Positions 1 through 11,066 of a DNA stretch of 64,000 nucleotides are shown in pieces. Made by a program: the position numbers and the translations under genes. A model generated the notes under the pieces. The model saw nothing but the letters and a program-made list of their open reading frames with translations, was not told the DNA's origin and searched no databases. Where the stretch lies: assembly GCF_958298935.1 (NCBI RefSeq), contig NC_084929.1, forward strand, positions 1,302,001 through 1,366,000, in the 5' to 3' direction. The stretch comes from Phragmites australis (lineage: Eukaryota > Streptophyta > Magnoliopsida > Poales > Poaceae). Numbering within the stretch: position 1 is the first letter of the stretch; every line of letters starts with the position of its first letter.

Positions 1-1420
1 CACCACCCGCCTGAAGCTCAACCCCCGAGAAGTGTGTCTTTGGGGTACCTGCGGGCAAGCTCCTCGGTTTCTTGGTTTCCAGCCGAGGGATCGAGGCCAA
101 TCCAGAGAAGATCTGGGCCATCGAGTAGATGCGACCCCCGGCTTGACTCAAGGAGGTTCAGCGTCTCGCCGGCTGCATGGCGGCTCTCGGGCGCTTCATC
201 TCCAAACTTGGGGAGCGGGGGCTCCCCCTCTTCAAGCTTCTAAAGAAGACTGGTCGTTTCGACTGGACGCCGGAGGCCGAGAAGGCCTTCCGTGATCTTA
301 AGAAGTATCTCACCTCACCACCCGTGCTGGTGGCCCCGTCCGAAGACGAGCCACTGCTACTCTACGTATCGGCCAGCCCTCAGGTCATAAGCATGGTGTT
401 GGTGGTGGAGCGCGATGAGTGCACGGGGTCAGGTGCTGGGTCCCAGCTCCCGGCCGCCCCCGGGCACTCCCCTGTCCTCGCGGCTCCCCCGAGCAGGGGG
501 TCAAGCCCGAGCACTTGGCTCCCCCCGAGCAAGGGGTCGAGCCCGAGCATTTGGCTCTCCCCGGCCAGGGAGTAGAGCCTGAGCACCCGATCAGCCCCGA
601 CCACGTCGCCGAGCCTGGGGGCTATAGCAGGCCCTCGGGTGAGGCAGCAATCCGAGCCCACCGGGTATAGCGACCGGTGTACTTCGTCAGTGAAGTCCTC
701 CGGGAGGCAAAAACAAGGTACTCCCAGGCTCAGAAGCTGCTCTACGCCGTGCTCATCGCTTCCCAGAAGCTGCGCCACTACTTCCAAGCGCACAGGGTCT
801 CGGTGGTTACCACGTACCCACTGGGGCCCATCCTCCGGAACCGAGAAGGCACTGGGCGTGTAGTCAAGTGGGCGGTGGAGCTCGCGGAGTTCGACCTGCA
901 ATTTGTCAGTCGCCAGGCGATCAAAAGCTAGGCACTCTCTGACTTCGTGGCAGAGTGGACGCCCGTCCCTGAGGTCGTCCCAGAAGAGATCTCTACATAT
1001 CCCGGGCACGATGCGCCCGGGTACTAGATCATGCATTTCAACGGTTCCCTCTCGCTGAAAGGTGCGGGGGCCGAAGTGGTTCTCACCTCCCCAACGGGTG
1101 AAGAACTCTGGTACGTCGTGCAGCTGTAGTTCCGTGCATCCAACAACATGGCAGAATATGAGGGTCTCATCGCTGGCCTCCGAGCTGTGGTGGGCCTCAG
1201 GATTCGTCGCCTTCTGGTCAAGGGAGACTCCCAGCTGGTGGTCAACCAGATATCTAAAGAGTAGCAGTGCACGGATCCTCAAATGGCGACGTACGTGGCG
1301 GCAGTCAGGAAGCTGGAGAAGCGCTTCGACGACCTGGAGCTGCGGTACATCCCGCGCCGCGACAACGCTCTGGCCGACGACCTTTCCCGCCTGGCCTCCT
1401 CCCGTGCCGCGTCCCTGCCG
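1..1420 (+). pseudogene. Ty3/gypsy (Tat-type) element A: RT end and RNase H, decayed
   Basis: The window opens inside the pol gene of a plus-strand LTR retrotransposon. The first ~400 bases encode the end of reverse transcriptase and its connection (the stretch around GCMAALGRFISKLGERGLP, from about 177). A repeat-rich insert follows, then [10 protein letters not shown] at about 670 and an RNase H domain with the NNMAEYEGL, KGDSQLVVNQ and RRDNALADDLSR motifs (about 1140-1400). The reading frame is broken by several stops, seen near 928, 1026, 1128 and 1262. The matching protein in element B (13135-12383, minus) is open at the same places, so these are mutations of A. Family assignment rests on the close match to B, which has the Tat-type order gag-pol-spacer-antisense gene. 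The 5' part lies outside the window. A non-functional relic. Confidence 0.9.
475..592 (+). repeat. 36-bp coding minisatellite inside pol (element A)
   Basis: About three tandem units of ~36 bp lie between the RT connection and RNase H of element A. In one frame they read PPEQGVKPEHLA, PPEQGVEPEHLA, then LPGQGVEPEHP. The same repeat is found at the same place in element B (13270-13450), so it is ancestral to both. Units share the core CCCGAGCA with the repeats in the LTR of the same family. Confidence 0.85.
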
Positions 1421-1617
1421 GAGTCTTTGATTAAAGACTCACACGGCCTTCCGTCCTGCCTGCCGAATAGGGCGAAGGGGAAACCTCAAACTCAATTCAG
1501 GGGACCCCGGCGGCGCCCTCAATGGGAAGCCCCGTCAGGGTGCCGCCGTCCGGTGAGTGCGCTGCGCTTGCTGATTATTCTTAAGATGCCTCGTGGATGG
1601 ATGACATCTGAGGGTAC

Positions 1618-2786
1618 TTGAAGGAAAAGTTCCTCCCCGGGGATGAGGCTTCTGCTGAAAGAGTTGCTCGGCAGTCCAAACGCTATGCCATAGTAGATGG
1701 GGTTCTCTACCGGCGTAGCGCAGGCGGCATTCTCCTGAAATGCATCACCCGGGCAGAAGGCGGCGAGCTTCTCGCTGAGATCCACGAGGGTGAGTGTGAT
1801 GGCCATGCATCGTTCCGCACGCTCTCCAGGATGCTTCCGAGCTGGTTCGGCGCTACCGAGCGTGCCAGTTCCACGCAAAGCAGATTCACCAGCCAGCTCA
1901 GGCTCTTCACACCATCCCCCTGTCATGGCCTTTCTCGGTCTGGGGGCTGGACATTCTGGGTCCATTCCCCCGAGCAACCGGGAGCTATGAGTACCTCTAC
2001 GTCGCCATCGACAAGTTCACCAAATGGCCGGAGGCGGTCCCAGTCATCAAGGTGACCAAGAACACGGCGCTCCAGTTCATCCGCGGCATCACCAGTCGAT
2101 TCGGTGTCCCGAACCGGATCATCACCGACAACGGCACTCAGTTCACAAGTGCCCTGTTCGGGGACTACTGCGAAGACCTCGGCATCAAGCTCTGCTTCGC
2201 CTCCGTCGCCCATCCTCGGAGCAACAGGCAGGTCGAGCGCGCCAACGTGGAGATACTGAAGGGGCTCAAAACCCGAACCTACGACGTGCTCGCAAAGCAC
2301 GGGAAGGGGTGGGTCGACGAGCTGCCGGCCGTGCTATGGGCCAACCGGACCACACCAAGCCGCGCTACTGGGGAGACTCCTTTCTTCCTCGTGTACGGCG
2401 CTGAGGCGGTCCTCCCCTCCACGCTCACTCTAGGCTCCCCTCGGGTGCATGCCTACTCCGAAGGCGAGCAAGAGCAGCAGAGGCGCGACGACGTTGACTA
2501 TTTGGAAGAGCGTCGGCGACGTGCCGCCGTCCGAGCAGCCCGCTACCAGCAAAGCCTGCAGCGCTACCATCAGTGCCACGTCCGGGCCCGGTCTCTCGAG
2601 GTGGGGGATCTAGTTCTCCGATGCGTCCAGTCGCGCGAAGGAAGGAATAAGTTGTCCCCTATGTGGGAAGGCCCCTTTACCATGATCGGTGTCCCACGAG
2701 AAGGCTCTTTCCGGTTGGCAGCAGAAGATGGGCAACCGCTCCCCAACCCGTGGAACATCGAGCACCTGCGCAAGTTCTTCCCGTAG
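1618..2786 (+). pseudogene. Element A integrase and pol C-terminus
   Basis: Integrase of the Ty3/gypsy type. An H2C2 zinc-binding region starts near 1780 (HEGECDGHASF) but loses its second half through a deletion of roughly 43 nt near 1825. The intact region in B reads on through FRQGFYWPTALQDASELVRR and the CRVCQFH pair. The catalytic core follows in another frame (about 1950-2300) with DKFTKWPEAVP, ITDNGTQFTSALF and HPRSNRQVERAN. A C-terminal chromatin/DNA-binding region ends with NPWNIEHLRKFFP and a TAG stop at 2784-2786. The last 244 codons (from 2052) are open. The broken zinc finger and changed frame make the whole protein non-functional. Confidence 0.9.
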
Positions 2787-4480
2787 ATGGCCATGTTTGC
2801 TGGCTCAGGTCAACCAGGCCGGGGGCTTCCCCCCCTCCCCCCCCCCCTCCGCCCGAGTTGACCGGGGGCTACCACTAACTGGGTAAGTCACCTAACCTTG
2901 TAAAAAAAATTGTCAATACAGTATGAATATTAATGTGCAATCCTTTTGTCAATTTCGTTTTTCTGGATTCCATATGTTTAATCTGTCTGGTGAGATGCTC
3001 GATTGTGCGAGAAAAGTTCGCTCTCTCATTTTCCCCGTTGATAAAAGAATCCCGACCGGTATGCGTGCGGGCAGTTGCCGCTGACTTACGTCTATCGTGG
3101 TAGGCTGTGGTATCCGGTGTCGTGGCAGGCTCTCGGGCACTACCGAGTCCCTGGGGTTCTCGGGTAATCCTATCGCTCGAGCCGCTCAAGTAGTCCGGAG
3201 CCAAGGCCCCAGGGGTGGGCTGTCGGTGCTCGGTCTGGTCTGTCATACCCGGGCGCCACCGAACCATAGGACCTCTGGGTTATGCCTCTGCCTGCTCTTG
3301 TCCGCCGGTCTGGGCATTCGAGAGGTCTCGGGTCAAAAACGAGAGCAGTCTATAATGAGTACCGCACTAACAGAGCGCACCAAGCAAAGAATTTCTCCAT
3401 TTTTTCTCAAGTCACAGATCGACAATCAAAAGCAAAAGCAGCTCGACCGCGAGGGCCTCCGTGCCCAGGTCGCTGCTCGGCCCCAAGGGTCCTCGGGTGG
3501 TCCTACCGCTCAAGCGTGAGTGGTCGAGATCGCCTGACCCCGGGCTCCTCATGCGCCCCTTGGTGCTCGGGCGCCCCAGCCGTGGGAACCAAGTCCCCGG
3601 GCAACCCGAGCTCGGAGAGCGTGCCCCTCCTGGATCAGTTGGCCGAAAGGCCGACAGCTGTCCGGTGAGTGGTTAAATTCAGACGAATTTACATTCAATA
3701 ATATCTTGTTCCCGAATCATCCTCAGCGGCCCTCGTACTCTAATCTGCTCGGTGAGATGGTCTCCTCGCGCACAAAACCCTACCGTGTGTCCACTTTTTC
3801 CTAGAACGACAGAACGGTCCGTAGAAAGGTGTACCGTACGTGCGGTGATGTCCGATCGAAGTCTTTCATGGTGGTCGTGGTGTTCGGTCCGCTTATAGGG
3901 CCCCGAGCACTACCGAGTCCTTGGGGTTCCCGGGTAATCCTATCCCTCGAGCCGCTTGAGTAGTCCGGAGCCTAGGCCCAAGGGACGGGCTGTCGGTGCT
4001 CGGTCTGGTCCGTCCTAAGCCCGGGCACCACCGAACCGTGGGGACTCTTGATCGCATTCCCGCCCGCATTTGTTTCCAGTCTGCTGACTGAGTGGTTGCA
4101 AGGTGGAGAAGTGTTCACCGATCATGGCGTGCTCCGTGCTAGATCGATCTGTCTCCCGAGCAAGGAAGTTCGTGCCTTTGTCTTTTGACTTAGCCGTTGC
4201 GGACTCGCGAGGGCTCGGGGGCTGAACGCACCGAGAAGGACGGTCGGGGCGATTTCGTTCTCAGGGAAGGAAAGGTCGGGGTCGGTCCGATTGAGTACTC
4301 CTCGGGGCATCAAGTGAAAACAGCAGAAACTACATCAAGCACTCAGAAGAATACTGGAGTTGCGACCCCAAAGAAAGGCCTCCATTATATTCACAAAAGA
4401 GGGACAGCGTTTCTGAGGGATCACTCCCATATTTACATCAAGTCAAAAAGAAAAGAAGAAGAAAAAACTACTACAAAAAC
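2787..4480. repeat. Element A spacer between pol and antisense gene; tandemly duplicated
   Basis: No credible coding sequence. The spacer contains two diverged tandem copies of a unit of roughly 760 bp. Each holds a 'taatctg..cggtgagatg' block (2979 and 3739) and, later, a 'gggcactaccgagtcc' type block (about 3136 and 3907) followed by the same ~130 bp ending near 'ccgaaccatagg' or 'ccgaaccgtgggg'. Element B has the same two-copy layout in reverse (9780-10930), so the duplication predates both. A long non-coding spacer at this position is usual for Tat-lineage elements. A C/T run lies at 2828-2852, just after pol. Confidence 0.75.
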
Positions 4481-7400
4481 CTAGTCGGAGTCGGAGCCTT
4501 CGCTGTTGCTCCTCGGGACCGGGGGCGGTGGTGCCTCCCGCTTGAAGCCGGCCGCCACCGCTGTGGCAGTGCTTCGAACAGCCTCCCGGGCGGCCTCCTC
4601 CTCGGCTTCAACCACCCCTTCCTGAGCTGGCTCCAACAGGAAGTTTGGGTCCCAGCTCCCGTAGCAAGCAAGGACGTGTTCGGCCACTGCTTGGGCCAAG
4701 CCACGCCCCTCCCGGGCGGCGAGTTCCTGGACGGCCCAGGACAGCGCCTCCAGGCGCTCGCAGACCTTCTAGAAGCCTAGGGCGAACCAGCCAGGGCCCG
4801 CCCCCTTCTCCTCCATGAGGATTTGCCCGAGCCCGGCCACCATCACGGACTGCTGCATCCGTCGGAGGGTGTCCTCTAGCATCAGCTGCAGGCTGGCCCG
4901 TTCGACCAAGGCGGCCTCGAGCTCCTCCGTCGCGGTCCGCAGCCGCTCCTCGAGCCCCTGGCCCCCTGCCGCACCGGCAGAGCTAGCGCCGGGTGCCAGG
5001 CCCGCAGCCAGCTTCACCTGCCCTGCCAGGACGGACAGGGCCTGCTCGCGGGCAGCCAGCTCTGCCTCGGACTTGGCGGCCCGCTCCTCCCTAGTAGTAG
5101 CGGCCGCCGCCGCCTCGGTAGCCTCCGCCTCCCAGCGGACCAGCAGATCCTCCCGGACGCCCAAGTCCGCCGCTGTTATCTCGGCGTGGGTCTCCCGGAT
5201 CACGACGTCCTCCTCCCGGCGTTGGAGCTCCCCTTCGACGTGCTGAAGCTCCTCTGCCCAGTATTAGAGCTCGGCGCAGGTCCGGTCGACCTCGTCCTTC
5301 TGGCAGGTTAGGTCCGCCTGGAGGGCCTCTGCTGCCCTCTCGTGGTTCACGGCCGCCTCCTCCCGCTCCTGCGTCTGCCTCTCCGTGGCGAGGGCCCCGG
5401 CAGCCTGCTACCGCGATGCCTCAGCCAGGCGGGCGACGTCTTCCCGCTCCCGTGCGACCATCGCGTGGGTGTCTTCCAGAGTCTTCCGCTCCCGCGTGAC
5501 CTCCGCGCGGGCCTCCTCCAAGGCCTTCTGGCCCTCCTCCATGGCGTGCTGCTCGTCCTCGTTGGCGGCGTGCGCCGCGGCAAGGCGGGAGTCGAAAACA
5601 CGCCAAGCCACGGTAAGCTACGCTCTCTCCATGGCCAGAGCGGCACGCTCCACCTCTCACTGCGCCATCTCCTCCGCTACGGCCACCTCCAGCCGCCCTA
5701 TCACCTCCTGGGCGCTCCCAAGCACGACCGGGAGAGGGTCGGCGGGTTGGCTGGGCGGCGACTAAGCGCTGGGTCCCCTGCGAGCCTCCCCCGGGGGGCT
5801 CGGGGTCCCCGAAAACTACCACGCGGTCACCCGCCCCAAGCTCGGTGCGCTCGGGGCGGGGTCGGACGGCGCTGAACGCTCGGGCGGCGGCTGCGTCTTT
5901 GTCTCGGCCGCCGCGTCCGTCGGCCCTGGCTCCGCCGCCGCGCTTACCATCCCTGGCTCCGCAGGTGCACTCGGCTTAGGCGCGCTCGGCTCGAGGGCTG
6001 GCGCCAGCCTCGGCGCCTCCGGCCGCCCCTGGCTCTCGGTGGCGCCCGTAGGCGGCCTGCAGGAGAAGAAGGGGATCAAAACTCAGAATTTAGTCCGGGC
6101 AAAGCACGCCCAGGAAAGAATGGAGGACGAAACTTACATGGTTGTGGGTCTTCGGTACTGCCACCTTGCTGCCGGAATCCTGAACTCCGAGCTCGATGGC
6201 GTTGGCCTGGAGTCCTCCCTCCTTCTCTTCTGCCGGGGGTTCTACGGGGCCACCGTGTGGTCTCCGGGCGCCGAATCGGGCCCAAGCAAACCAAAGTGCG
6301 GTTCCAGAACCGCAGATGCCGCCACCGCCGATGGCCCCACGCTGGACGACTGGCCGTCGCGGCTTCCCCCCTCGCTTGGCAATGGCGACGGTGGGGACTC
6401 CGGCACAGGAATAAAGAGGCGGGGGCACTTCCCCCGGTCCTCCGGCGCCGTCGCCGCCTCGCTGCCGACAGTGCCTCCTCCTCCGGTGCGGCGGCTGCTG
6501 CCCACAGCAGCCCTACTGCTAGCCTGCGGCTCGCCTCTTGTAGCACCTGGGCCACCCGTCTGCGCCGGACCGCTTGCGGCCTCCTCGCCGGCCGCCTCGT
6601 CCACCCCGGGGGTCTCGATGGTCTCGGGACTCCAACGCCTCGGCAGGTCGACCAACCCCTGGGCGTCGAACTCCGGCAGCTTCGCCTGAATTGCCACCTG
6701 GTCAGGATTGGCGCAGAGCACCATCTCTTTCCACGGGAGCTCCGCCTGGCTCAGGTCATCCATCCCGGTCACCACCCGGAGCATGCCCCTCAACTCCGGC
6801 ATGCCCAGATCACAATCCTCACCGATCTGGGTCCGGGTGATGTCCTCGGGGCCGGTGTATAGCCAGCAAGGCCGGGCCCGCTCCCGTAAGGGTGCCAAGC
6901 AACGGCGCTGGAAGTCCGCCACCACCATCACTGAGGTGAGACGGCATCGCACAGGAACCCGATGCGCTCCAGGACTGGCTCCAGCCGCGCGTCCATCAGC
7001 GGCGACACCTCCCAGGTCGCCTTCTGGGGCTCCGCCGCCACCTCCGGTAGGGTCAGACGGTAGTGGGGATCGACGTCGACGTAGAACCAATCGCGCCGCC
7101 ATTCCTCCCACTTGCTTCACAGCACCTGGGGAATGTATCACTCCCCTAGGCCGTCCCGCAGCCGGAAGCTGTAGCAGCCAGCGACGTCCGCAGTGGAGAA
7201 GCCCCTCTTCTTCCCGGCCGACCGCAGCGCGAAGAAATGCCGGAAGAGTGTCACCGACGGCGGCACCCCCACGAACATCTCGCAGAAGTGGGCGAAGACC
7301 TCTAGGATGACTACGGAGTTGGGGCTGAGGTGCACCAACTGGATCCCGTAGGTGTCGAGGATTTGGAGGAAGAACGTTGAGAACGGCGGCACCAACCTGG

Positions 7401-7608
7401 CCGCCACGAAGGAGGTGAAGAGGACGATACGCCCTGGGCGGTTTGTCAGTGGCGGGAAGCTCACCGGCGTCACCACCAAGGCCCCCTCCTGGCCTTCAGG
7501 GACCAGCAACTTCCGAATCTTCCCCGCCGCCTCCTCGTTCGACAGGCGGGACTCCGGCAGCACGCCGTCGGGAGTCCTATCGCGGCGGCTTCCTCCTGCT
7601 CTTGGCAT
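4481..7608 (-). pseudogene. Antisense gene of element A (Transposase_28-like, spliced)
   Basis: A gene on the opposite strand to pol, between pol and the 3' LTR. It starts at the ATG ending at 7608 and finishes at a stop near 4481. The first ~155 residues include GRIVLFTSFVAARLVPPFST and FAHFCEMFVGVPPSVTLF, which I recognise as the plant 'putative gypsy type transposon' family (Pfam Transposase_28) found in antisense ORFs of Tat elements. A Pro/Ala/Ser-rich middle follows (about 6700-5820), then an Ala/Glu-rich coiled-coil-like part (about 5650-4770) and a conserved tail with LAQAVAEHVLACYGSWDPNF. A canonical intron (6057-6137) and an upstream TATA box (7753-7761) fit an independently transcribed, spliced gene. 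Several frame changes and stops (for example at 7138) show this copy is dead. Molecular function is unknown. Confidence 0.75.
6057..6137 (-). other. 81-nt intron in the antisense gene
   Basis: On the minus strand the donor is CAT|GTAAGTTTCG (GT at 6137-6136). The acceptor is a pyrimidine stretch ending TTCTCCTGCAG (AG ending at 6057), followed by GCCGCCTACGG. Both match the plant consensus well, and the length is typical of a short plant intron. Coding character (Pro/Ala-rich) continues on both sides. Confidence 0.65.
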
Positions 7609-7752
7609 TTTGTCGGGGTGGGGGATGATCTGGATGGTGGAGAGGGGAAGGTGCTCTGATGGCCTAAGGAGAGTCTAGGGCTCAGGAGCGCAAAAAGAGC
7701 AAGAGCTTGATCGCGAGACGGCGTAAAGAGGGGGGCGGTTTGCTCCCCTCCT

Positions 7753-7761
7753 CTTTTTATA
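7753..7761 (-). promoter_or_regulatory. TATA box of the antisense gene
   Basis: The minus strand reads GGTATAAAAAGAGGAGG, a near-perfect plant TATA box about 145 bp upstream of the antisense ATG at 7608. It lies inside the retrotransposon, outside the LTR (which starts at 8138), so it would drive transcription against the element's own direction. Confidence 0.6.
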
Positions 7762-8137
7762 CCCTAGGGAATTCAAACATCTCCTGCCACAGAGTACTCG
7801 GCGGGACAGTTTCCTCGATCGACGCAACCGCCAGGCGAGTCTCCCACGGGTCGTGCGATGTCAGCGGTTGCCAGGCGTATTTTTCTTGATTTGCACGGCT
7901 ACCGCGCGTGCCGCTTGCTCCGTCATCACGCGCCTCCCGTCCCGTTGTCACACCCTTCGGGAGTTGTGTGGACGCGCGTCCATTCGGTTTCCCGTTGGGT
8001 CGTCCGGAAGACCCGAACCGCGGGACCACCCTCTGGAAGCTCGCCACATGGCGTCGGTATCGGCCTCGGCCTCGTTGACGACGAAGGGCCCATCCGTAGT
8101 CTCTGGGCCATTGCCTGCCAATGGGCCCGGGGGCAAC

Positions 8138-8817
8138 TGTCGGTGTATTAGGAACCGGGGGTCCCCGAATCCCGAGGCCAGGCCGGCCATCCGCCACATG
8201 GCGCCATCCCGCGGGGTCTCTCTTGCAAGATGAGAAAAGATCAAGTCCCGGGAGAATGCGCTCGGGGTCACAGTCAGTGGCCCCCGAGTACCCCAGTTCC
8301 CCGATGATCCACGAAATCTAAGTACCGGGAAGAAAGTGCTCGGAAAGGTATACGATGGCCCCCGAGCACCCTAGTCCCCCGACGACCAGGAGAGTTAAGT
8401 ACCGGGAGAAACATGCCCGGGGCCACCGGCGGTGGCGCCTGTGCACCCAAGTATTCCGAGGACTCACCGAAGGAAGTTCCGGGAGAGAGTGCTTAGGGCT
8501 GCGTGCAAGTGTGCCTGGGAGAGAGTGCTCGGGGAGGTGAACAGTACACCTGAGCACTCGGTCCCCCGAGGGCAAGAAAGGGCGTTCCTGGGAGAGAGTG
8601 CTCGGGGAGGTGAACAGTACCCCCGAGCACTCGGTCCCCCGAGGACAAGAAAGGGCGTTCTCAGGAGAGAGTGCTCGGGGAGGTGAACAGTACCCCTGAG
8701 CACTCGGTACCCCGACGACCCAGTAAGCCCCCTGGCCGAATCTCTAAAAAGGGGTCTCTCGGGATCCCTAAAAAGGGGTCTCTCGGGATCCCTGCGACTG
8801 GAGTTAATCCTCCGACA
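8138..8817 (+). repeat. 3' LTR of element A, internally deleted
   Basis: Starts TGTCGGTGTATTAGG and ends ATCCTCCGACA, the same ends as the 1.45-kb LTRs at 16610-18059, 20532-21997 and 27936-29387. A short GC-rich tract (GGGCCCGGGGGCAAC, 8123-8137) just before it is the likely polypurine tract. Only 680 bp remain. The U3 repeat block (8230-8710) is joined directly to the last ~95 bp (from about 8730), removing about 0.8 kb that in the other copies holds the TATTTAA promoter and the R region. A 'ccctaaaaaggggtctctcgggat' type block near the end is duplicated (8745-8790). Confidence 0.85.
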
Positions 8818-9391
8818 GCGCCTGAGCCAAGCGCGCCGGTGGAGCCGGAGACACTGAGCGCGTTGGCCGAGATGGAATCACAGGCGCCGCCCAGCCTAGA
8901 GAGGGTGGCAGCGGCCGTGCCCTAGCAACCGACGCCGGCTAAATCCGCCCTGAGTGCGTCAAGCGTGGGGCGGTCGACCTCGTCATGGGCGGTACCAGCA
9001 TGGCAATTTTCGGGGCTCGGGGTCCGTGAGGGTGGCTGGGCTCGGGCGAGTCCACATGGAGGCGAAGGGGACGGGCCTCGGCCAGGTTGCCCTTGGCTTT
9101 CAAAGAATCAGCCAGCGCCTCGAGGCGCTCCCCCAGGCCATCCAGGAGCTCGCCGCCCGGGAAGGGCGAGGCTTGGCCCAGGCAGTGGCCGAGCATGTCC
9201 TGGCCTGCTACCGAAGCTGGGACCCGAACTTCCCGCTGGAACCAGCTCGGGAAGGGGTGGTCGAAGCCGAGGAGGAGGCCACCCGGGAGGCAGTTCAGGG
9301 CGCCACCGCCGAGGTGGTAGCCTGCTTTGCATGAGAGGCGCCGCCGACTCCAGACCCGGGGAGCAGCGACGAGGGCTCCGACTTAGAGTAG
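8818..9391 (+). pseudogene. C-terminal remnant of element B's antisense gene
   Basis: Plus-strand coding remnant homologous to the end of the antisense gene in A. It begins abruptly after the last base of A's LTR with APEPSAPVEPETLSALAE, in the Pro-rich middle. It then jumps to the conserved tail, AREGRGLAQAVAEHVLACY and PAREGVVEAEEEATREAVQ (9150-9310), ending at TAG 9389-9391. The coiled-coil part seen in A (5650-4800) is missing. Because the antisense gene opposes pol, plus-strand orientation here fits element B lying on the minus strand. Confidence 0.75.
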
Positions 9392-11066
9392 GCTTTTGTA
9401 GTTTTTCTTTTTCTTTGTCTTGATGTAAATATGGGAGTGATCCCTCAGAATAGCTGTCCTTTTTTGTGAATATAATGGAAGCCTTTCTTTGGGATCGCAA
9501 CTCCAGTATTCTTCTGAGTGCTTGATGAAGTTTCTACTGTTTTCACTTGATGCCCCGAGGAGTACTCAGTCGGACCGAGCCCGACCTTTCCTTCCCCGAG
9601 AACGAAATCGCCCCGACCACTCGTCGCCCGAGCATTGAGGCCTTCTCGGCGCGTTCAGCCCCTGAGCCCTCGCGAGTCTGCAACGGCTAAGTCAAAAGAC
9701 AAAGGCACGAACTTCCTTGCTCGGGAGATAGATCGATCCAGCACGGAGCACGCCATGACCAGTAAACACTTTCCCACTCTGCGACCACTCAGCAAGTAGA
9801 CTGGAGACACGTGCGGGTGGGAATGCGACCAAAAGTCCCCACGGTTTGTTGGTGCCCGGGCTTAGGACGGACCGGACCGAGCACCGACAGCCGACCTCTG
9901 GGGCCTAGGCTCCAGACTACTCGAGCGGCTCGAGCGATAGGATTACCCGAGAACCCCAGGGACTCGGTAGTGCTCGGGGCCCTTTAAGCGGACCGATCAC
10001 CACGACCACCATGAAAGACTTCTGTCAGACATTGCCGTACGTACGGTACACCTTTCTACTGACCGTTCTGTCGTTCCAGGAAAAAGTGGACACGTGGCAG
10101 GGTTTTGTGCGCGAGGAGACCATCTCGCTGAACAGATTAGAGTACGAGGGCCCCCGAGGACAACTCGGGAACAATATATTACTAAATGTAAATTCGTCAG
10201 AATTTAACCACTCACCGAACAGCTGTTAGCTTTTCGGCCAACCGATCCAGGAGAGGCATGCGCTCCAAGCTCGGGGTGCCCGGGAACTTGGTTCCCACGG
10301 CTGGGGCGCCCGAGCAGTGGGGGGCGCGAGGGGGGCCTGGATCAGGCCATCCCGACCACTCACGCCTGAGTAGTAGGACCACCCGAGGACCCTTAGGGCC
10401 GAGCAGCGACCTAGGCACCGAGGCCCTCGCGGTCAAGCTGCTTTTGCTTTTGATTGTCGATCTGTGACTTGAGAAAAATCATTGCTTGGTGCGCTCTATT
10501 AGTGCGGTACTCAATATAGACTGCTCTCGTTTTCAACCCGAGACCTCTCGAATGCCCAGACCGGTGAACAAGAGAAGGCAGAGGCATAACCCAGAGATCC
10601 TATGGTTCAGTGGCGCCCGGGTATGACAGACCAGACCGAGCACCGACAGCCCGCCCCTGGGGCCTAGGCTCTGGACTACTCGAGCGGCTCGAGCGATAGG
10701 ATTACCCGAGAACCCAGGGGCTCGGTAGTGCCCGGGAGACTGTCACGACACCGAACACCACAGCCTACCACAATAGACGTAAGTCAGCAGCAACTGCCCG
10801 CGCGCATACCGATCAGGATTCTTTTATCAACAGGGAAAAAGAGAGAGCGAACTTTTCTCGCACGATCGAGCATCTCACCAGACAGATTAAACATATAGAA
10901 TACAGAAAAATGAAATTTGACATAAGGATTGCACATTGATATACATATTGTATTGACAATTTTTTTTACAAGGTTGGGTGACTTACCCAGTTAGTAGTAG
11001 CCCCCGGTCAACTTGGGCAGGGGGAAGCCCCCGGCCTGGTTGACCTGAGCCTGCAAACATGGCCAT
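9392..11066. repeat. Element B spacer (inverted relative to A)
   Basis: Reverse-complement counterpart of A's spacer at 2787-4480. For example, 'gccccgaggagtactcagtcggaccga' type sequence at 9552 mirrors 4310-4280, and both tandem ~760-bp units can be followed (accession points near 9780-10200 and 10560-10930). No coding sequence recognised. With pol on both sides, it forms a large imperfect inverted repeat with A. Confidence 0.75.

Noticed and set aside
380..1282. A 300-codon minus-strand frame in element A pol
   Set aside because: Antisense shadow of pol. The plus strand has RNase H motifs; the minus frame shows only translated minisatellite repeats.
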